From: Nemophila menziesii
Taxonomy: Eukaryota; Streptophyta; Magnoliopsida; Boraginales; Hydrophyllaceae
Direction of reading: 5' to 3'
Assembly: GCA_029959085.1 (NCBI GenBank)
Contig: JARWIR010000002.1
Coordinates: 58,768,154-58,832,153, forward strand
DNA: 64,000 nt
A model generated the notes under the pieces. It saw nothing but the letters and a program-made list of their open reading frames with translations. It searched no databases and was not told where the DNA came from. Position numbers and translations under genes: made by a program. This document shows positions 51,698 to 64,000 of the stretch, piece after piece. Within the stretch, counting starts at the first letter, position 1. Every line of letters begins with the position of its first letter.

Positions 51698-51876
51698 GGG
51701 TAAGACTTCCATCCAATATTGGATGGTCCAATATCCATATCATGACCATTGATTATTATAACAAAACACATGTCATTAGATTAATAAGTTAGTTATTTTT
51801 GTAAGTTTAAAACATGGGGTATGTGTATTAATATTATTGGTGTAGGATCATCCAATATTGGATGGAAGAATTTTCC
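51698..51876. mobile_element. MITE nested in the CACTA element, opposite orientation
   Basis: Termini ggtaagacttccatccaat and the complement of ggaaaattcttccatccaat. The interior is the reverse complement of the resident MITE (aaaacatggggtatgtgt, aacaaaacacatgtc). The 9-bp target ttaattaaa flanks it at 51689-51697 and 51877-51885. It lies between the right subterminal repeats of the CACTA element, so it inserted into the CACTA before or after the latter landed here. Confidence 0.9.
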
Positions 51877-52672
51877 TTAATTAAAAATCCTTTTTTCCTC
51901 ATAGGCGGCAGTTTAGGACTGCCACCTATTAGATAAATGAAAAGGCGGCACTTGCTAATTAATCCCTGTCTATGCATAGGCGTCAGGGGCATAGACGGAA
52001 GAAATAGTGGCACATAATAATCTGCTGCTAAATAATAGACATGAGTTAAAAAATGCCGCTTATAAGCTAAAAATCTGCCGTTATTAATGAAATTTTTAGT
52101 AGTGTCTGATCTTAAAAATATATAATACGTCTGTGTTGAATGCTTAAAAGTTAAATAAAAAAATTATTTATATATTACAAAATATTATTTACACCAAATA
52201 TTATTTAAATTATTTAATCTTTTTCCATTTTACGATTTTATGAATAAAATATACATTCACCTTTCAAATAAAAAAAGTAGATTTTAAAATTTATTATTTT
52301 TATTGGTAAAAATATTTAACATATTTTGTGTCTAAAAATATAAATTATATTTCTTAATTCTATCAATCAAAGAATACAACTAAAAAAATAGGTTAAAAAT
52401 TACAAGTTTATATCTATACAAGTAGTTAATAAAGCGTACGAAAGGTATTTTAAGAAAATTAAAATTTTATCCATTAAATATAATCATCCATGTTAAAAAA
52501 GGGACTTGACAATAAATAAAAAAGAAATGAGGGAGCTAAGTGTCCCAATATCAAAAACATAGGGACCTAGATGTCCTTTTCCCGGATTCAAAAATGTCTT
52601 GTTTTCTTTTGTTTAGGCCGGACCATGGGTTTGGTTCAGCCCAAATATATCATATGTATTATAAATGTAAAG

Positions 52673-53570
52673 CAAACCCGGCCCTATGGGGAAGCAAAGG
52701 AAACGGCCGCTTAAGGCCTCATAATTTATTATTATATTTAGGGCCCCCAAAGCCCATTCATATATATAGATTGTAGTTAAATAATTTTAAAATTAGTATA
52801 ATCAGTTGATCTCATTCTAACTTCTTTATACTAAACGTAAACTAATAATTTTATTCCTAATCTAATAAAGTAAAAAGAGAATCTTTAATAAATATCAAGA
52901 AAAAAAATCGATCGCATTTCTCAATATTAAGTAGTCAATTTTGCAAATTCTCAATTCTTAATATTCAATCTCCATTCTCCAATCTACTGTTAATATTTTT
53001 TAATCTTTTACTTTTTTAATTACTTTGACTATTAATTCTGTCATTCAGATATGATATAATTTAATTATTCAATTTGTTCAAAGTTATTGATAATTCGATT
53101 TGGTTGTATTTTCTTATCTGTAATTATTATTTAGTTGTATAATCACATACAAATTTTAATTATTTTATAAATTTATACATTTATTAACAACTAATTATAA
53201 ACTATTAAATTTAGTATTTGATTAGATTACATAGATAGAACATTGATTTACAATCCTTATGATATTTTATTTAAGTAAATTAGTGAATTAGTAAAATAGT
53301 GAATGTTTTATAGTCAGTATATAGTAAATTTTGATGAACACTTAATATTTATTTAAATGAATAGTAGATTTTTGATAAGAGGGAATAAAGTGAATTACTA
53401 AAAAATTGATTAGATTTTATAGTGATTTATGATTCAATTAGAATCCTCTAGAAATTAAAGTTTGTTGTATTTAACACGAGGAGAGATTAATAAAATATCT
53501 AATTTTTTTATCTTAACTTCTTAAGGGCCTCATTTTTAATGTTCGCTTAGGGCCTCCTAGACCGGCCCTG
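52673..53570. mobile_element. hAT-type non-autonomous transposon (898 bp)
   Basis: An 8-bp target, atgtaaag, is duplicated at 52665-52672 and 53571-53578; other copies have it once. The imperfect terminal inverted repeats start CAAACCCGGCCCT and, from the other end, CAGGGCCGGTCT, the CA...CCGG pattern of many plant hAT elements. Inside each end is a ggcctcat motif. The interior is A+T-rich, with no BED-finger, dimerisation-domain or other transposase frame, so it is non-autonomous. It sits 6 bp downstream of the candidate plus-strand TATA motif of copy 8. Confidence 0.9.
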
Positions 53571-55165
53571 ATGTAAAGTACATAGTACTCTTACTCCTTC
53601 GATATGGTCTTTTGACCCATCGACTTACTTTCTTTTTATGTTTTGTCTGGCCTTTCCACACCTCAAATCTCACACTCTCTGACTATCTCTCTTATTTCTT
53701 AGAAAGTACCTGGGTCTTTAATAGCTTGGTTACTGGGTAAGATTGGCACGGCTAAGCTTATTATTGATCAAAATCGCCTTTACATGTATATTTTTTACTC
53801 AAAACCTTAATATTTGTCAGTACATTTTTTCTTAAGTGCTTGGATCAATTGTATTTGTAAATATGATGGGTTCTTACGTGTTTTACTCTTTGATTTTGTT
53901 TATTTTCATTTGTTTAAATTTCATAGGTTCGTTAATTCCTTTATAAGTTGTGTGGGTTTGTTTATTCTTGAGAAATTAAAAAGGATAAATTGTTACGTTT
54001 TGGGTAATAATGTGGTTAAAACCCGTGAGTAAAATTATGAGATTAAGGGTATATGAGTTTATCACAACTCTCACAATCCCACTCTCTGTTTCATAACCGA
54101 TGGGGCTTGGTATTGTAATTGGGTTTTTATTGCAATACCATATCATCGTGTATGAAAGTTGGTGTTTCTAAAAAAAATTATCACCATTTGGTTGCATTCT
54201 GAGGCAATTTCAGTTTATGTTGTTATTTTTATTAATGGTATTTTCAATCTATTAATCTTAAACAAGTGACCAATTTTCTTAATATAGTTTTTAAATTCTT
54301 TTTGTCAGTTTTTTAATTTAATAATCTCTCTTCTTTAATGATGAATTTCTAGGTTATGATAGCTCTTGCGGAACTATTATGCGATCAACTGAAAAAACAA
54401 AAAGAAAGAGTATAAGTTAGCAGTCATTTAATACAAAGTCCATAGATGATCCTCTCACATATGTTGATCTCACATTTCTTGACATTTTTTGATCTCACAT
54501 TTCTTGACATTTTTTTATCTCACATTTCTTGATGAGCCTGACCCACCCGTAAAGGACAATGAATCCTTTATTTATGTTGTTAATTGTTATTCATAATATT
54601 GATGGGCCTGGGATGCTTCTATTGAACATGTCAACGTAACTATATGTAAGTATTAGTTGGTTAATGACCAAATAGGTAATTTATTACTTACAATTTAAAT
54701 TCACCCAAACTATGTTTGCATATCCTTTTCCCATGATTAATAAAGTTTATTGTATGAGGACATTTTTGTTAAGTTGTCATCTATTGGTGTATGAATACTT
54801 GTAAGGTTTAAATATAGTTACTTGTCCCTAACTATATAGAGTCAATGAAGATATTAAATGTGCGACCTATTTTAATCCTAATGATGAAAATAAAATTTGA
54901 GGCATTAATACTAAATGATTTCTTCTTTTTAGTGTGTAATTGCAAGACAGGACCTTGATTATGTTCTTAAAATTGAAATTTCCAGCAGGAATCGACATCG
55001 AGATAGGACATAATCCCTTCATCTTTTCTTTTATTTCGGACAACAAGGAAGTAATATGATATATTTCGAAATCGATATGTTAGATCAGCGATGTCCACTT
55101 GTATCATCCAAAAAACTTCCACAAAATCCGTGCAATTAACATTGACTAGATACCCCATAAACATC

Positions 55166-55660
55166 TTATGTCACTACATACCCAACCTTTGTATGATTTT
55201 TTAATATTTTATATACAAACCAGACCCAATACAGAGGATACCTTACACCATAAAAACTCAGTATTACACCATAAGAGAAGGGTGTGAAGCACACCCCTTG
55301 TCTATACGAAAGTATCATCACAAGCAAAATGTTGTACCATAAAATTACATCCACTAAGAATCCGAGCACATCTGAGGCCCGAAAAATCGCACAACCTGTA
55401 TTCCTTCTCCCTTTGATACCCTTTACCACCCAAGAACTCCATAATAAACAAAGTAAAAAAACTAGAGTTATTTTCATAGTAACATAAAAAAAAATGTAAT
55501 TAAGTCAATTGCAACAATGATAATAAGATTTTTAGCAAAAATAAACTTTATGAAGACATACCCCAACAAGATAATGCTGAAATTTAACTAAATAAAAAAG
55601 AAAGAAAGGAGGAAAGAAGAAGAGTTAAGAAACATTCCATTATCCATTAACTATAAAAAC
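55166..55660 (-). pseudogene. Hydrophobic frame, copy 8 (N-terminal part broken)
   Basis: The C-terminal 103 residues (55166-55477) are open. A small deletion in the A-run near 55490 breaks the N-terminal part. Confidence 0.25.
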
Positions 55661-55758
55661 TCAAATGTACTTGACCTTAAAATCCACAATTAGAAGAAAA
55701 CTCTAGTTGCTTTACCAAGTTGATGAATTATTACAATTATAATTAACATATTAAAATT

Positions 55759-55938
55759 AAGAAAAATTCTTTCATCCAATATTTGATGATCCTACACCAA
55801 TTATATTCATACACATACCCCATGTTTTAAACTTACAAATGTTAATTTATTAATTTAATGACATGTGTTTTGTTATAAAAATCAATGGCTACGATATAAA
55901 TATTTGACCATCCCTTATTGGATGGAAGTCTTTCTTAC
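55759..55938. mobile_element. MITE resident in unit, copy 8
   Basis: Orthologous insertion; the left terminus reads ttctttcatccaat. Confidence 0.75.
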
Positions 55939-58583
55939 AAAGATATATTAAAATATAAAATAAAATCTCCATTACAGTAGGAAATTGGTTATTTCGGTCA
56001 TGATTTCTAGCTTCATTTAAAACTTGATTTTGTTTTGATTCTTTTAAACCTATAAACATCAAAGTTGTGGACGATTGTGCAGATTGTAAGTTTATCATTT
56101 TGCCATGTTTTGTTCTATTTTGCATCATAGCATAATTACAAAACGAAGAGGAATTTCTAAGAATCAATTAATTTTGAACACAATATATTAACACGAAAAA
56201 TATGACATTTTCCAATCACATTATCATTAACTTGAGAATTATCCTGAAAATACACCCCTATATTCCTTAAGACATCAATTACATATATTGGAACAGAAAG
56301 AAAAATCAACTACATATCTGCCCCTCGGACAACTGGTGAAACCATTTTTAACTAACACAGGCTTATTTGCATCTTTTGGAAACATAGTGAACTATTGAAT
56401 AAAAAATGGGGTGTGTATGCTAAAAAGGAGTTTCTCCAGGTAGGAGGAAACTTAAAAAGAAAGATACAAGAAAACGATTCCACCACGAGCATGTAATATT
56501 TGTCTTTCCAATTATATGTATTCCTCTTTCTTTTGCTAAAACAGATAAAAATCTAAGTTGCTAAATTGATGCAATTACTAGTGTATCAAATGATTATATG
56601 GCTTTTAATCGAATGAATAGCGTCTATTTTTTCACAAATGGGTATATATTGCGACGTTTAAGGACACGAGACTACTAACTAATTAATATGAAAAATTACA
56701 CAACCTTTTATAAATTTATTATTTAAACATTCAAGACAAGTAATTTGTTTATTTATAATTGAATAGGGGCATGCATCTTGTAGCATAAGTGAATTAAAAG
56801 TTTTCAATGTAATAAGGATTACATACATTAGAAAATCCAAGCTAATCTCACAAAGGTTTTGTTTAATTTTTGGTTTTCAGAACCTATAAGAGTTTGTGTA
56901 ATTCAGACATTTAATATATATATCAATGGAATAATTTGTATATGTTACAATTGAAATATGAAATGACATGATAAACAACGTTATATATGTATAATTAGTC
57001 TCGTTCACTATACTATTTCAATTTCTACAACCCAAAAATCCAGATATGAAAGAGACACAGGAGACACAAGAAGTCTTTAGTACTTTCCATTTAGAATCAT
57101 CTACTTGTGGACAAGTAAATATTTCACTCAGGTGTAACGATACTTTGAGAAGAAAAAATACTGAGTATGTGAGCATTCATACAGTGCTCAAATATGTTGA
57201 ACAAAACTATTCAAAATCAGAGTAAAGATCTTGATTTATCTTCTCGGTTGAAGGAACTATGCGAAAGATTTGTAAGATTACAGTTACCTTCAAGTTCCAC
57301 TAGTAGTACAGGGTAAATCCAAAGAAAATATTTTTAAGTGTTGCGGGCCCATCTGTAGTTAAAGATGATATAACTAACGGCAATGAAAAAATTCGTATAT
57401 CTATAGTAAATGAATCAGGTATTGAAGAGGAACTTCCGAGATTTATTTACATGAAATAAAGTAACCCAAACACACAATTTAGGAATCCTTCTCTTTGAAT
57501 TGACTCTATCCAGAATTTCAACCTGTCCAAACAACACAGATAGTTCATATACCTTTGCCTAACATCAACTAAATAAAATCAATATTAAATTTATACATAA
57601 AACCATACATTAACCACCACCGCTCTAAATCAATTAACTCAACAGTAACATAAATGAAAGTAATAGTAACAAGTAACATTTATCAAGTAAATCTTACCAT
57701 AAAAAATATGAAACCTCCCTGAAATGGCATGGTCAACGATCTTATTCGATTTGTTTATATCTTCTGTAATATTTTTCTTGACATGGCCCGACCTGTATGA
57801 AAAACAAGGGATTAATCCCAATTTCATGACGATTATAGTAAATAACACATAAATTTTACAATTCACTTATTCATGGCTTATTTTCATAGCTGCACAATAA
57901 TAACACGTGTTTCAAGTTAAGATGGATATACAGATGTATAGAGAAAAAGGTGTTTTGGGAGGTAAATGTACCAACATTTGGCTACTGATGGGATGGCCAA
58001 ACTTCTTTTGGATAGGAACTATTACTATTGACATTTCAATAGAGTTTTATTTTTGGGTGCCCCTATGGCTCAGATTTATTTAGGCAAATCAACCACATAC
58101 ACTTTCTTCATTAGTTTTCTGTCAAACAATTTCATTATTAAAAGTAACACATCCTCACTATCTCTTACGTTTGTTTTCACTTAGGGTTGCGTGAAGATTC
58201 AATTTTTAGTTATTACAAATTAATAATCGAGAATTATAAAAGAACAAAGGAATCGAATGATTACCTGATTTAAAAGCCACTGATTGAAGTAAGGATGGAT
58301 TTTGGAGAAGATCGTTTATCTTTATGCTGTCCAATGAACCTTTACCCTTCTTTACTTTTTACTTTCTACCAATTGACCAGAGGAATAAGGGAACCAAAGA
58401 TAGATAACGGTGTTTTATAGATAAAATGTTGATTGTAAAAAAATAAATACACACCATTTTACATGGGCAGGCAGTATGCTAATATGACACTTAAAATATA
58501 GTCACGTATTTAATTTTTTATTAAAACTCAAACCCGCGCCCTAAAAACTCCTCGCCCACCCTTTGATCTAATAGGATTTAAAA

Positions 58584-60191
58584 GTGAAGGACACCCAAGT
58601 CCCTAAATTTTTTATATTTGAACACTTAGGTCCCTTAGTTCTTATTTATCTTTTTCCAAGTCCCTTTTTTAACTTATACAGTTATATTTAATGGTCAAAA
58701 CTTTGACTTTTTAAAATTCCTACATTTCAAATTATAAACTATTTTAATTGTATTATTTAATTAAGAGAATTAAGAAATATAATTTATTTTTTGAGACGTA
58801 TTTTTGAAAATGTTTTTTTATCAAAAATAATATAATAAATTTTAATATTATTTTTTTAAATTTTTATTTTATTTTATTTTTAAGGTGAATGTCTTCACAT
58901 AATTATTTTATAAAATAAAATATGATGAATTTTTTAGATAATATTTGGTATAAATAATACTTTTTAGTTTAAAATATTTTTTTCTATTTAACTTTTAAGC
59001 ATTCAACACAAATGTATTATATATTTTGAAGAATCAAAATTACGTTTACATATTAAGAAAAAAGTTGAATAATTATCAAGGTAAAATTTTCTCTGATCTT
59101 TACCTCATTCTACAAAGATAAACATATAAAAAATTCACACATGCATTAAAGTATCACAATATTGTTAAAATTTGCTCAAATCATGCCAAAATTCTTTTGC
59201 CTAAATTTTTATTCAAAAAACTAACAAAAATATATTTATTATTTTTTTTAATTAGATCAAAAGTATTCCCGACTATATGATTACCATACTCACAAGATAT
59301 CACAAAAATAACAATCACACTAAAATTTAAATATCTACATGTTGAGAAGAGTCTGCCTCATCTACTATGATCTAACAAGACATATATTAGCAATGTGGAG
59401 GAGGCAACATCTTCTCGACATGGTGGATAATAAATTTATAGTATGAATGTTATTTTTGTCATGTCTTTTGAAATTGGTAATCATATGAATTATAATATTG
59501 TTTGTCTAATTTAAAAATTGAATATCTTCTTAAAACTTTTGGAAGAAAAAATTAAGCAAAACAATAAGGTTTACGTATAAATAAGAGCAAATTTGAACAA
59601 TCTTGTTATGTTTAATGCATGTGTGAGATTGTTTGTATAATTATCTTTGTAGAATGAGGTAAAATTATAGGAAATAATATATCCAACTTCTTTCTCAATA
59701 TGTAAACGCAATTCTGATCTTAAAAATATATAATACGTCTGTGTTGAATGCTTAAAAGTTAAATAAAAAAATTATTTGTATATTACAAAATATTATTTAC
59801 ACCAAATATTATTTAAATTATTTAATCTTTTTCCATTTTACGATTTTATGAATAAAATATACATTCACCTTTCAAATAAAAAAAGTAGATTTTAAAAATA
59901 ATTTTTTTTTTTGGTAAAAATATTTAACATATTTTGTGTCTGAAAATATAAATTATATTTCTTAATTCTATCAATCAAAGAATACAACTAAAAAAATAGG
60001 TTAAAAATTACAAGTTTATATCTATACAAGTAGTTAATAAAGCGTACGAAAGGAATTTTAAGAAAATTAAAATTTTATCCATTAAATATAATCATCCATG
60101 TTAAAAAAGGGACTTGACAATAAATAAAAAAGAAATGAGGGAGCTAAGTGTCCCAATATCAAAAACATAGGGACCTAGATGTCCTTTTCCC
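58584..60191. mobile_element. Foldback element, copy 9
   Basis: 1,608 bp. The left target copy 58574-58583 reads ggatttaaaa (one change); the right copy 60192-60201 is unchanged. Several small indels occur in both arms, for example near 59190 and 59220. Confidence 0.85.
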
Positions 60192-61840
60192 GGATTCAAA
60201 AATGTCTTGTTTTCTTTTGTTTAGGCCGGACCATGGGTTTGGTTCAGCCCAAATATATCATATGTATTATAAATGTAAAGTACATAGTACTCTTACTCCT
60301 TCGATATGGTCTTTTGACCCATCGACTTACTTTCCTTTTATGTTTTGTCTGGCCTCTCCACACCTCAAATCTCACACTCTCTGACTATCTCTCTTATTTC
60401 TTAGAAAGTAACTGGGTGTTTAATAGCTTGGTTACTGGGTAAGATTGGCACGGCTAAGCTTATTATTGATCAAAATCGCCTTTACATGTATATTTTTTAC
60501 TCAAAACCTTAATATTTGTCAGTACATTTTTTCTTAAGTGCTTGGATCAATTGTATTTGTAAATATGATGGGGTCTTACGTGTTTTACTCTTTGATTTTG
60601 TTTATTTTCATTTGTTTAAATTGCATAGGTTCGTTAATTCCTTTATAAGTTGTGTGCGTTTGTTTATTCTTGAGAAATTAAAAAGGATAAATTGTTACGT
60701 TTTGGGTAATAATGTGGTTAAACCCGTGAGTAAAATTATGAGATTAAGGGTATATGAGTTTATCACAACTCTCACAATCCCACTCTCTGTTTCATAACCG
60801 ATGGGGCTTGGTATTGTAATTGGGTTTTTATTGCAATACCATATCATCGTGTATGGAAGTTGGTGTTTCAAAAAAAATTATCACCATTTGGTTGCATTCT
60901 GAGGCAATTTCAGTTTATGCTGTTATTTTTATTAATGGTATTTTCAATCTATTAATCTTAAACAAGTGACCAATTTTCTTAATATAGTTTTTAAATTCTT
61001 TTTGTCAGTTTTTTAATTTAATAATCTCTCTTCTTTAATGATGAATTTCTAGGTTATGATAGCTCTTGCGGAACTATTATGCGATCAACTGAAAAAACAA
61101 AAACAAAGAGTATAAGTTAGCAGTCATTTAATACAAAGTCCATAGATGATCCTCTCACATTTGTTGATCTCACATTTCTTGACATTTTTTGATCTCACAT
61201 TTCTTGACATTTTTTGATCTCACATTTCTTGATGAGCCTAACCCACCCGTAAAGGACAATGAATCCTTTATTTATGTTGTTAATTGTTATTACTAATATT
61301 GATGGACCTGGAATGCTTCTATTGAACATGTCAATGTAACTATATGTAAGTATTAGTTGGTTAATGACCAAATAGGTAATTTATTACTTACAAGTTAAAT
61401 TCACCCAAACTATGTTTGCATATCCTTTTCCCATGATTAATAAAGTTTATTGTACGAGGACATTTTTGTTAAGTTGTCATCTATTGGTGTATGAATACTT
61501 GTAAGGTTTCAATATATCAATGAAGATATTAAATGTGCGACCAATTTTAATCCTAATGATGAAAATAAAATCTGAGGCATTAATCCTAAATGAGTTCTTC
61601 TTTTTAGTGTGTAATTGCAAGACAGGACCTTGATTATGTTCTTAAAATTGAAATTTCCAGCATAAATCGACATCGAGATAGGACATGATCCCTTCATCTT
61701 TTCTTTTATTTCGGACAACAAGGAAGTAATATGATATATTTCGAAATCGATATGTTAGATCAGCGATGTCCACTTGTATCATCCAAAAAACTTCCACAAA
61801 ATCCGTGCAATTAACATTGACTAGATACCCCATAAACATC

Positions 61841-62332
61841 TTATGTCACTACACACCCAACCTTTGTATGATTTTTTAATATTTTATATACAAACCAGAC
61901 CCAATACAGAGGATACCTTACACCATAAAAACTCAGTATTACACCATAAGAGAAGGGTGTGAAGCCCACCCCTTGTCTATACGAAAGTATCATCACAAGC
62001 AAAATGTTGTACCATAAAATTACATCCACTAAGAATCTGAGCACATCTGAGGCCTAAAAAATCGCACAACCTGTATTCCTTCTCCCTTTGATACCCTTTA
62101 CCACCCAAGAACTCCATAATAAACAAAGTAAAAAAACTAGAGTTCTTTTCATAGTAACATAAAAAAACAAAATAAAAACTATAATTAAGTCAATTGCAAC
62201 AATGATAATTAGATTTTTAGCAAAAATAAACTTTATGAAGACATACCCCAACAAGATAATGCTGAAATTTAACTTAATAAAAAAGAAAGAAAGGAGGAAA
62301 GAAGAAGAGTTAAGAAACATTCCATTATCCAT
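61841..62332 (-). pseudogene. Hydrophobic frame, copy 9 (premature stop)
   Basis: Open from 62332 to 62054, then the same Trp-to-stop change as in copies 6 and 7; the remainder 61841-62044 is open again. Confidence 0.25.
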
Positions 62333-62443
62333 TAACTATAAAAACTCAAATGTACTTGACCTTAAAATCCACAATTAGAACAAAACTCTAGTTGCTTTAC
62401 CAAGTTCATGAATTATTACAATTCTAATTAACATATTAAAATT

Positions 62444-62623
62444 AAGAAAAATTCTTCCATCCAATATTTGATGATCCTACACCAATTATATTCATGCACA
62501 TACCCCATGATTTAAACTTACAAAAGTTAATTTATTAATTTAATGACATGTGTTTTGTTATAAAAATCAATGGCTACGATATAAATATTTGACCATCCCT
62601 TATTGGATGGAAGTATTTCTTAC
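62444..62623. mobile_element. MITE resident in unit, copy 9
   Basis: Orthologous insertion; the right terminus reads gaagtatttcttac. Confidence 0.75.
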
Positions 62624-64000
62624 AAAGATATATTAAAATATAAAATAAAATCTCCATTACAGTAGGAAATTGGTTATTTCAGTCATGATTTCTAACTTCA
62701 TTTAGAACTTGATTTTGTTTTGATTCTTTTAAACCTATAAACATCAAAGTTGTGGACGATTGTGCAGATTGTAAGTTTATCATTTTGCCATGTTTTGCTC
62801 TATTTTGCATCATAGCATAATTACAAAACGAAGAGGAATTTCTAAGAATCAATTAATTTTGAACACAATATATTAACAAGAAAAATATGACATTTTCTAA
62901 TCACATTATCATTAACTTGAGAATTATCCTGAAAATACACCCCTATATTCCTTAAGACATCAATACATATATTGGAACAGAAAGAAAAATCAACTACATA
63001 TCTGCCCCTCGGACAACTGGTGAAACCATTTTTAACTAACACAGGCTTATTTGCATCTTTTGGAAATATAGTGAACTCTTGAATAAAAAATGGGGTGTGT
63101 ATGCTAAAAAGGAGTTTCTCCAGGTAGGAGGAAACTTAAAAAGAAAGATACAAGAAAACGATTCCACCACGAGCATGTGATATTTGTCTTTCCAATTATA
63201 TTTATTCCTCTTTCTTTTGCTAAAACAGATAAAAAGCTATGTCGTTAAATTGATGCAATTACTAGTGTATCAAATGATTATATGGCTTTTAATCGAATGA
63301 ATAGCGTCCATTTTTTCACAAATGGGTATATATTGCGACATTTAAGGACACGAGACTACTAACTAATTAATATGAAAAATTATACAACCTTTTATAAATT
63401 TATTATTTAAACATTCAAGACAAGTAATTTGTTTATTTATAATTGAATATGGGCATGCATCTTGTAGCATAAGTGAATTAAAAGTTTTCAATGTAATAAG
63501 GATTACATACATTAGAAAATCCAAGCTAATCTCACAAAGGTTTTGTTTCATTTTGGTTTCAGAACCTATAAGAGTTTGTGTAATTCAGACATTTAATATA
63601 TATATATATCAATGGAATAATTGTTATATGTTACAATTGAAATATGAAATGACATGATCAACAACGTTATATATGTATAATTAGTCTCGTTCACTATACT
63701 ATTTCAATTTCTACAACCCAAATATCCAGATAAGAAAGAGACACAGGAGACACAAGAAGTCTTTAGTACTTTCCATTTAGAATCATCTACTTGTGGACAA
63801 GTAAGTATTTCACTCAGGTGTAACGATACTTTGAGAAGAAACAATACTGAGTATGTGAGCATTCATACACTGCTCAAATATGTTGAACTAAACTATTCAA
63901 AATCAGAGTAAAGATCTTGATTTATCTTCTGGGTTGAAAGAACTATGCGAAAGATTTGTAAGATTACAGTTACCTTCAAGTTCCACTAGTAGTACAGGGT

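Larger units (their letters stand above)
48690..52104. mobile_element. CACTA (En/Spm) transposon, non-autonomous, 3,415 bp
   Basis: Termini are CACTACTAAAAATC and the inverted TTTTTAGTAGTG. The 3-bp target TCT is duplicated at 48687-48689 and 52105-52107; uninterrupted units read gcaattctgatctt. Subterminal repeats with core aggcggca occur near 48711, 51629 and 51904, with related motifs (ggcggcac, taggcgtcag, gtcgtctatt) within a few hundred bases of the right end. Such motifs are the usual binding sites for the CACTA transposase. No TNP2-type transposase or Transposase_21 motif is visible, so movement would need a partner element. Cargo: a GC-rich island, a beta-xylosidase gene fragment, other exon-like pieces, and a nested MITE. 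The clean ends suggest recent insertion. Confidence 0.97.
47557..52583. mobile_element. Foldback element, copy 8 (right arm split by the CACTA element)
   Basis: The left end is at 47557 (target copy 47547-47556) and the right end at 52583 (target copy 52584-52593). The CACTA insertion 48690-52104 splits the right arm between gcaattct and gatcttaaaa, so this hairpin can no longer fold as one short-loop structure. Confidence 0.85.
46684..57646. repeat. Tandem repeat unit, copy 8 (10,963 bp with two insertions)
   Basis: Same unit with a CACTA element (48690-52104) and a hAT-type element (52673-53570). Without these and their target duplications it measures about 6,639 bp, so the length excess is fully explained. 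It shares the ~15-bp and 46-bp deletions with copy 7. Near-identity to copy 7 stops at about 48010-48040. Confidence 0.97.
57647..64000. repeat. Tandem repeat unit, copy 9 (partial, cut by window end)
   Basis: Collinear with the other units for its 6,354 bp; only the last few hundred bases of the unit fall outside the window. The left target duplication of the foldback carries one substitution (ggatttaaaa). A small deletion near 61516 removes the tagttacttgtcc segment present in other copies. Confidence 0.97.

Noticed and set aside
48690..52104. Autonomous CACTA with its own transposase
   Set aside because: No long frame and no TNP2-like motif was found on either strand; the interior is host gene fragment, exon-like debris and a MITE.
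1..64000. Organelle-derived DNA, rDNA or tRNA genes
   Set aside because: No plastid or mitochondrial gene, rRNA segment or tRNA cloverleaf could be recognised anywhere.

Overview
The window looks like nuclear DNA of a eudicot plant. It is strongly A+T-rich, has no long uninterrupted genes, has GT/AG intron-like signals, and carries plant-type DNA transposons (CACTA, hAT, Mutator-like). One captured gene fragment is clearly a plant beta-xylosidase (GH3). I cannot name the species.

Almost the whole window is one head-to-tail tandem array with a unit of about 6.7 kb. There are eight complete copies and a ninth cut by the window end. Taking the first base as phase, copies start at 1, 6691, 13375, 20082, 26791, 33331, 40034, 46684 and 57647. 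Neither edge of the array is in view. Each unit holds, left to right: a candidate minus-strand leader with a TATA box (about 50-780); a 1.6-kb foldback element made of two ~780-bp inverted arms around a ~38-nt loop, with a 10-bp target duplication (917-2525 in copy 1); a candidate plus-strand TATA box and CT-rich leader (about 2600-2740); intron-like sequence; a 25-bp minisatellite (3502-3568); a possible poly(A) signal (3775); a minus-strand hydrophobic open frame (4202-4693); a ~180-bp MITE (4805-4984); and about 1.7 kb of apparently decayed minus-strand exon-like sequence that runs into the leader of the next unit. Both candidate promoters point away from the foldback element.

The copies differ by point changes, small indels and a few larger events. 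Copy 5 lost 343 bp, including the left end of its foldback, and then gained a second MITE with an 11-bp target duplication. Copies 7 and 8 share a 46-bp deletion that removes the minus-strand TATA box. A unit-length tract is almost identical between copies 6/7 and 7/8, which points to very recent unequal exchange. Copy 8 is about 4.3 kb longer because of two insertions: a 3,415-bp CACTA element with a 3-bp target duplication (48690-52104) inside the foldback's right arm, and an 898-bp hAT-type element with an 8-bp target duplication (52673-53570) just downstream of the plus-strand TATA box.

The CACTA element shows no recognisable transposase. It contains a frameshifted piece of a GH3 beta-D-xylosidase gene (49470-49975), a GC-rich island (48961-49118) and a nested MITE of the same family as those in the repeat units (51698-51876). 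The strongest candidates for an undescribed system are the nine-fold array of long hairpins with divergent promoter-like flanks, and the beta-xylosidase-carrying CACTA. No intact cellular protein-coding gene could be established in the window.
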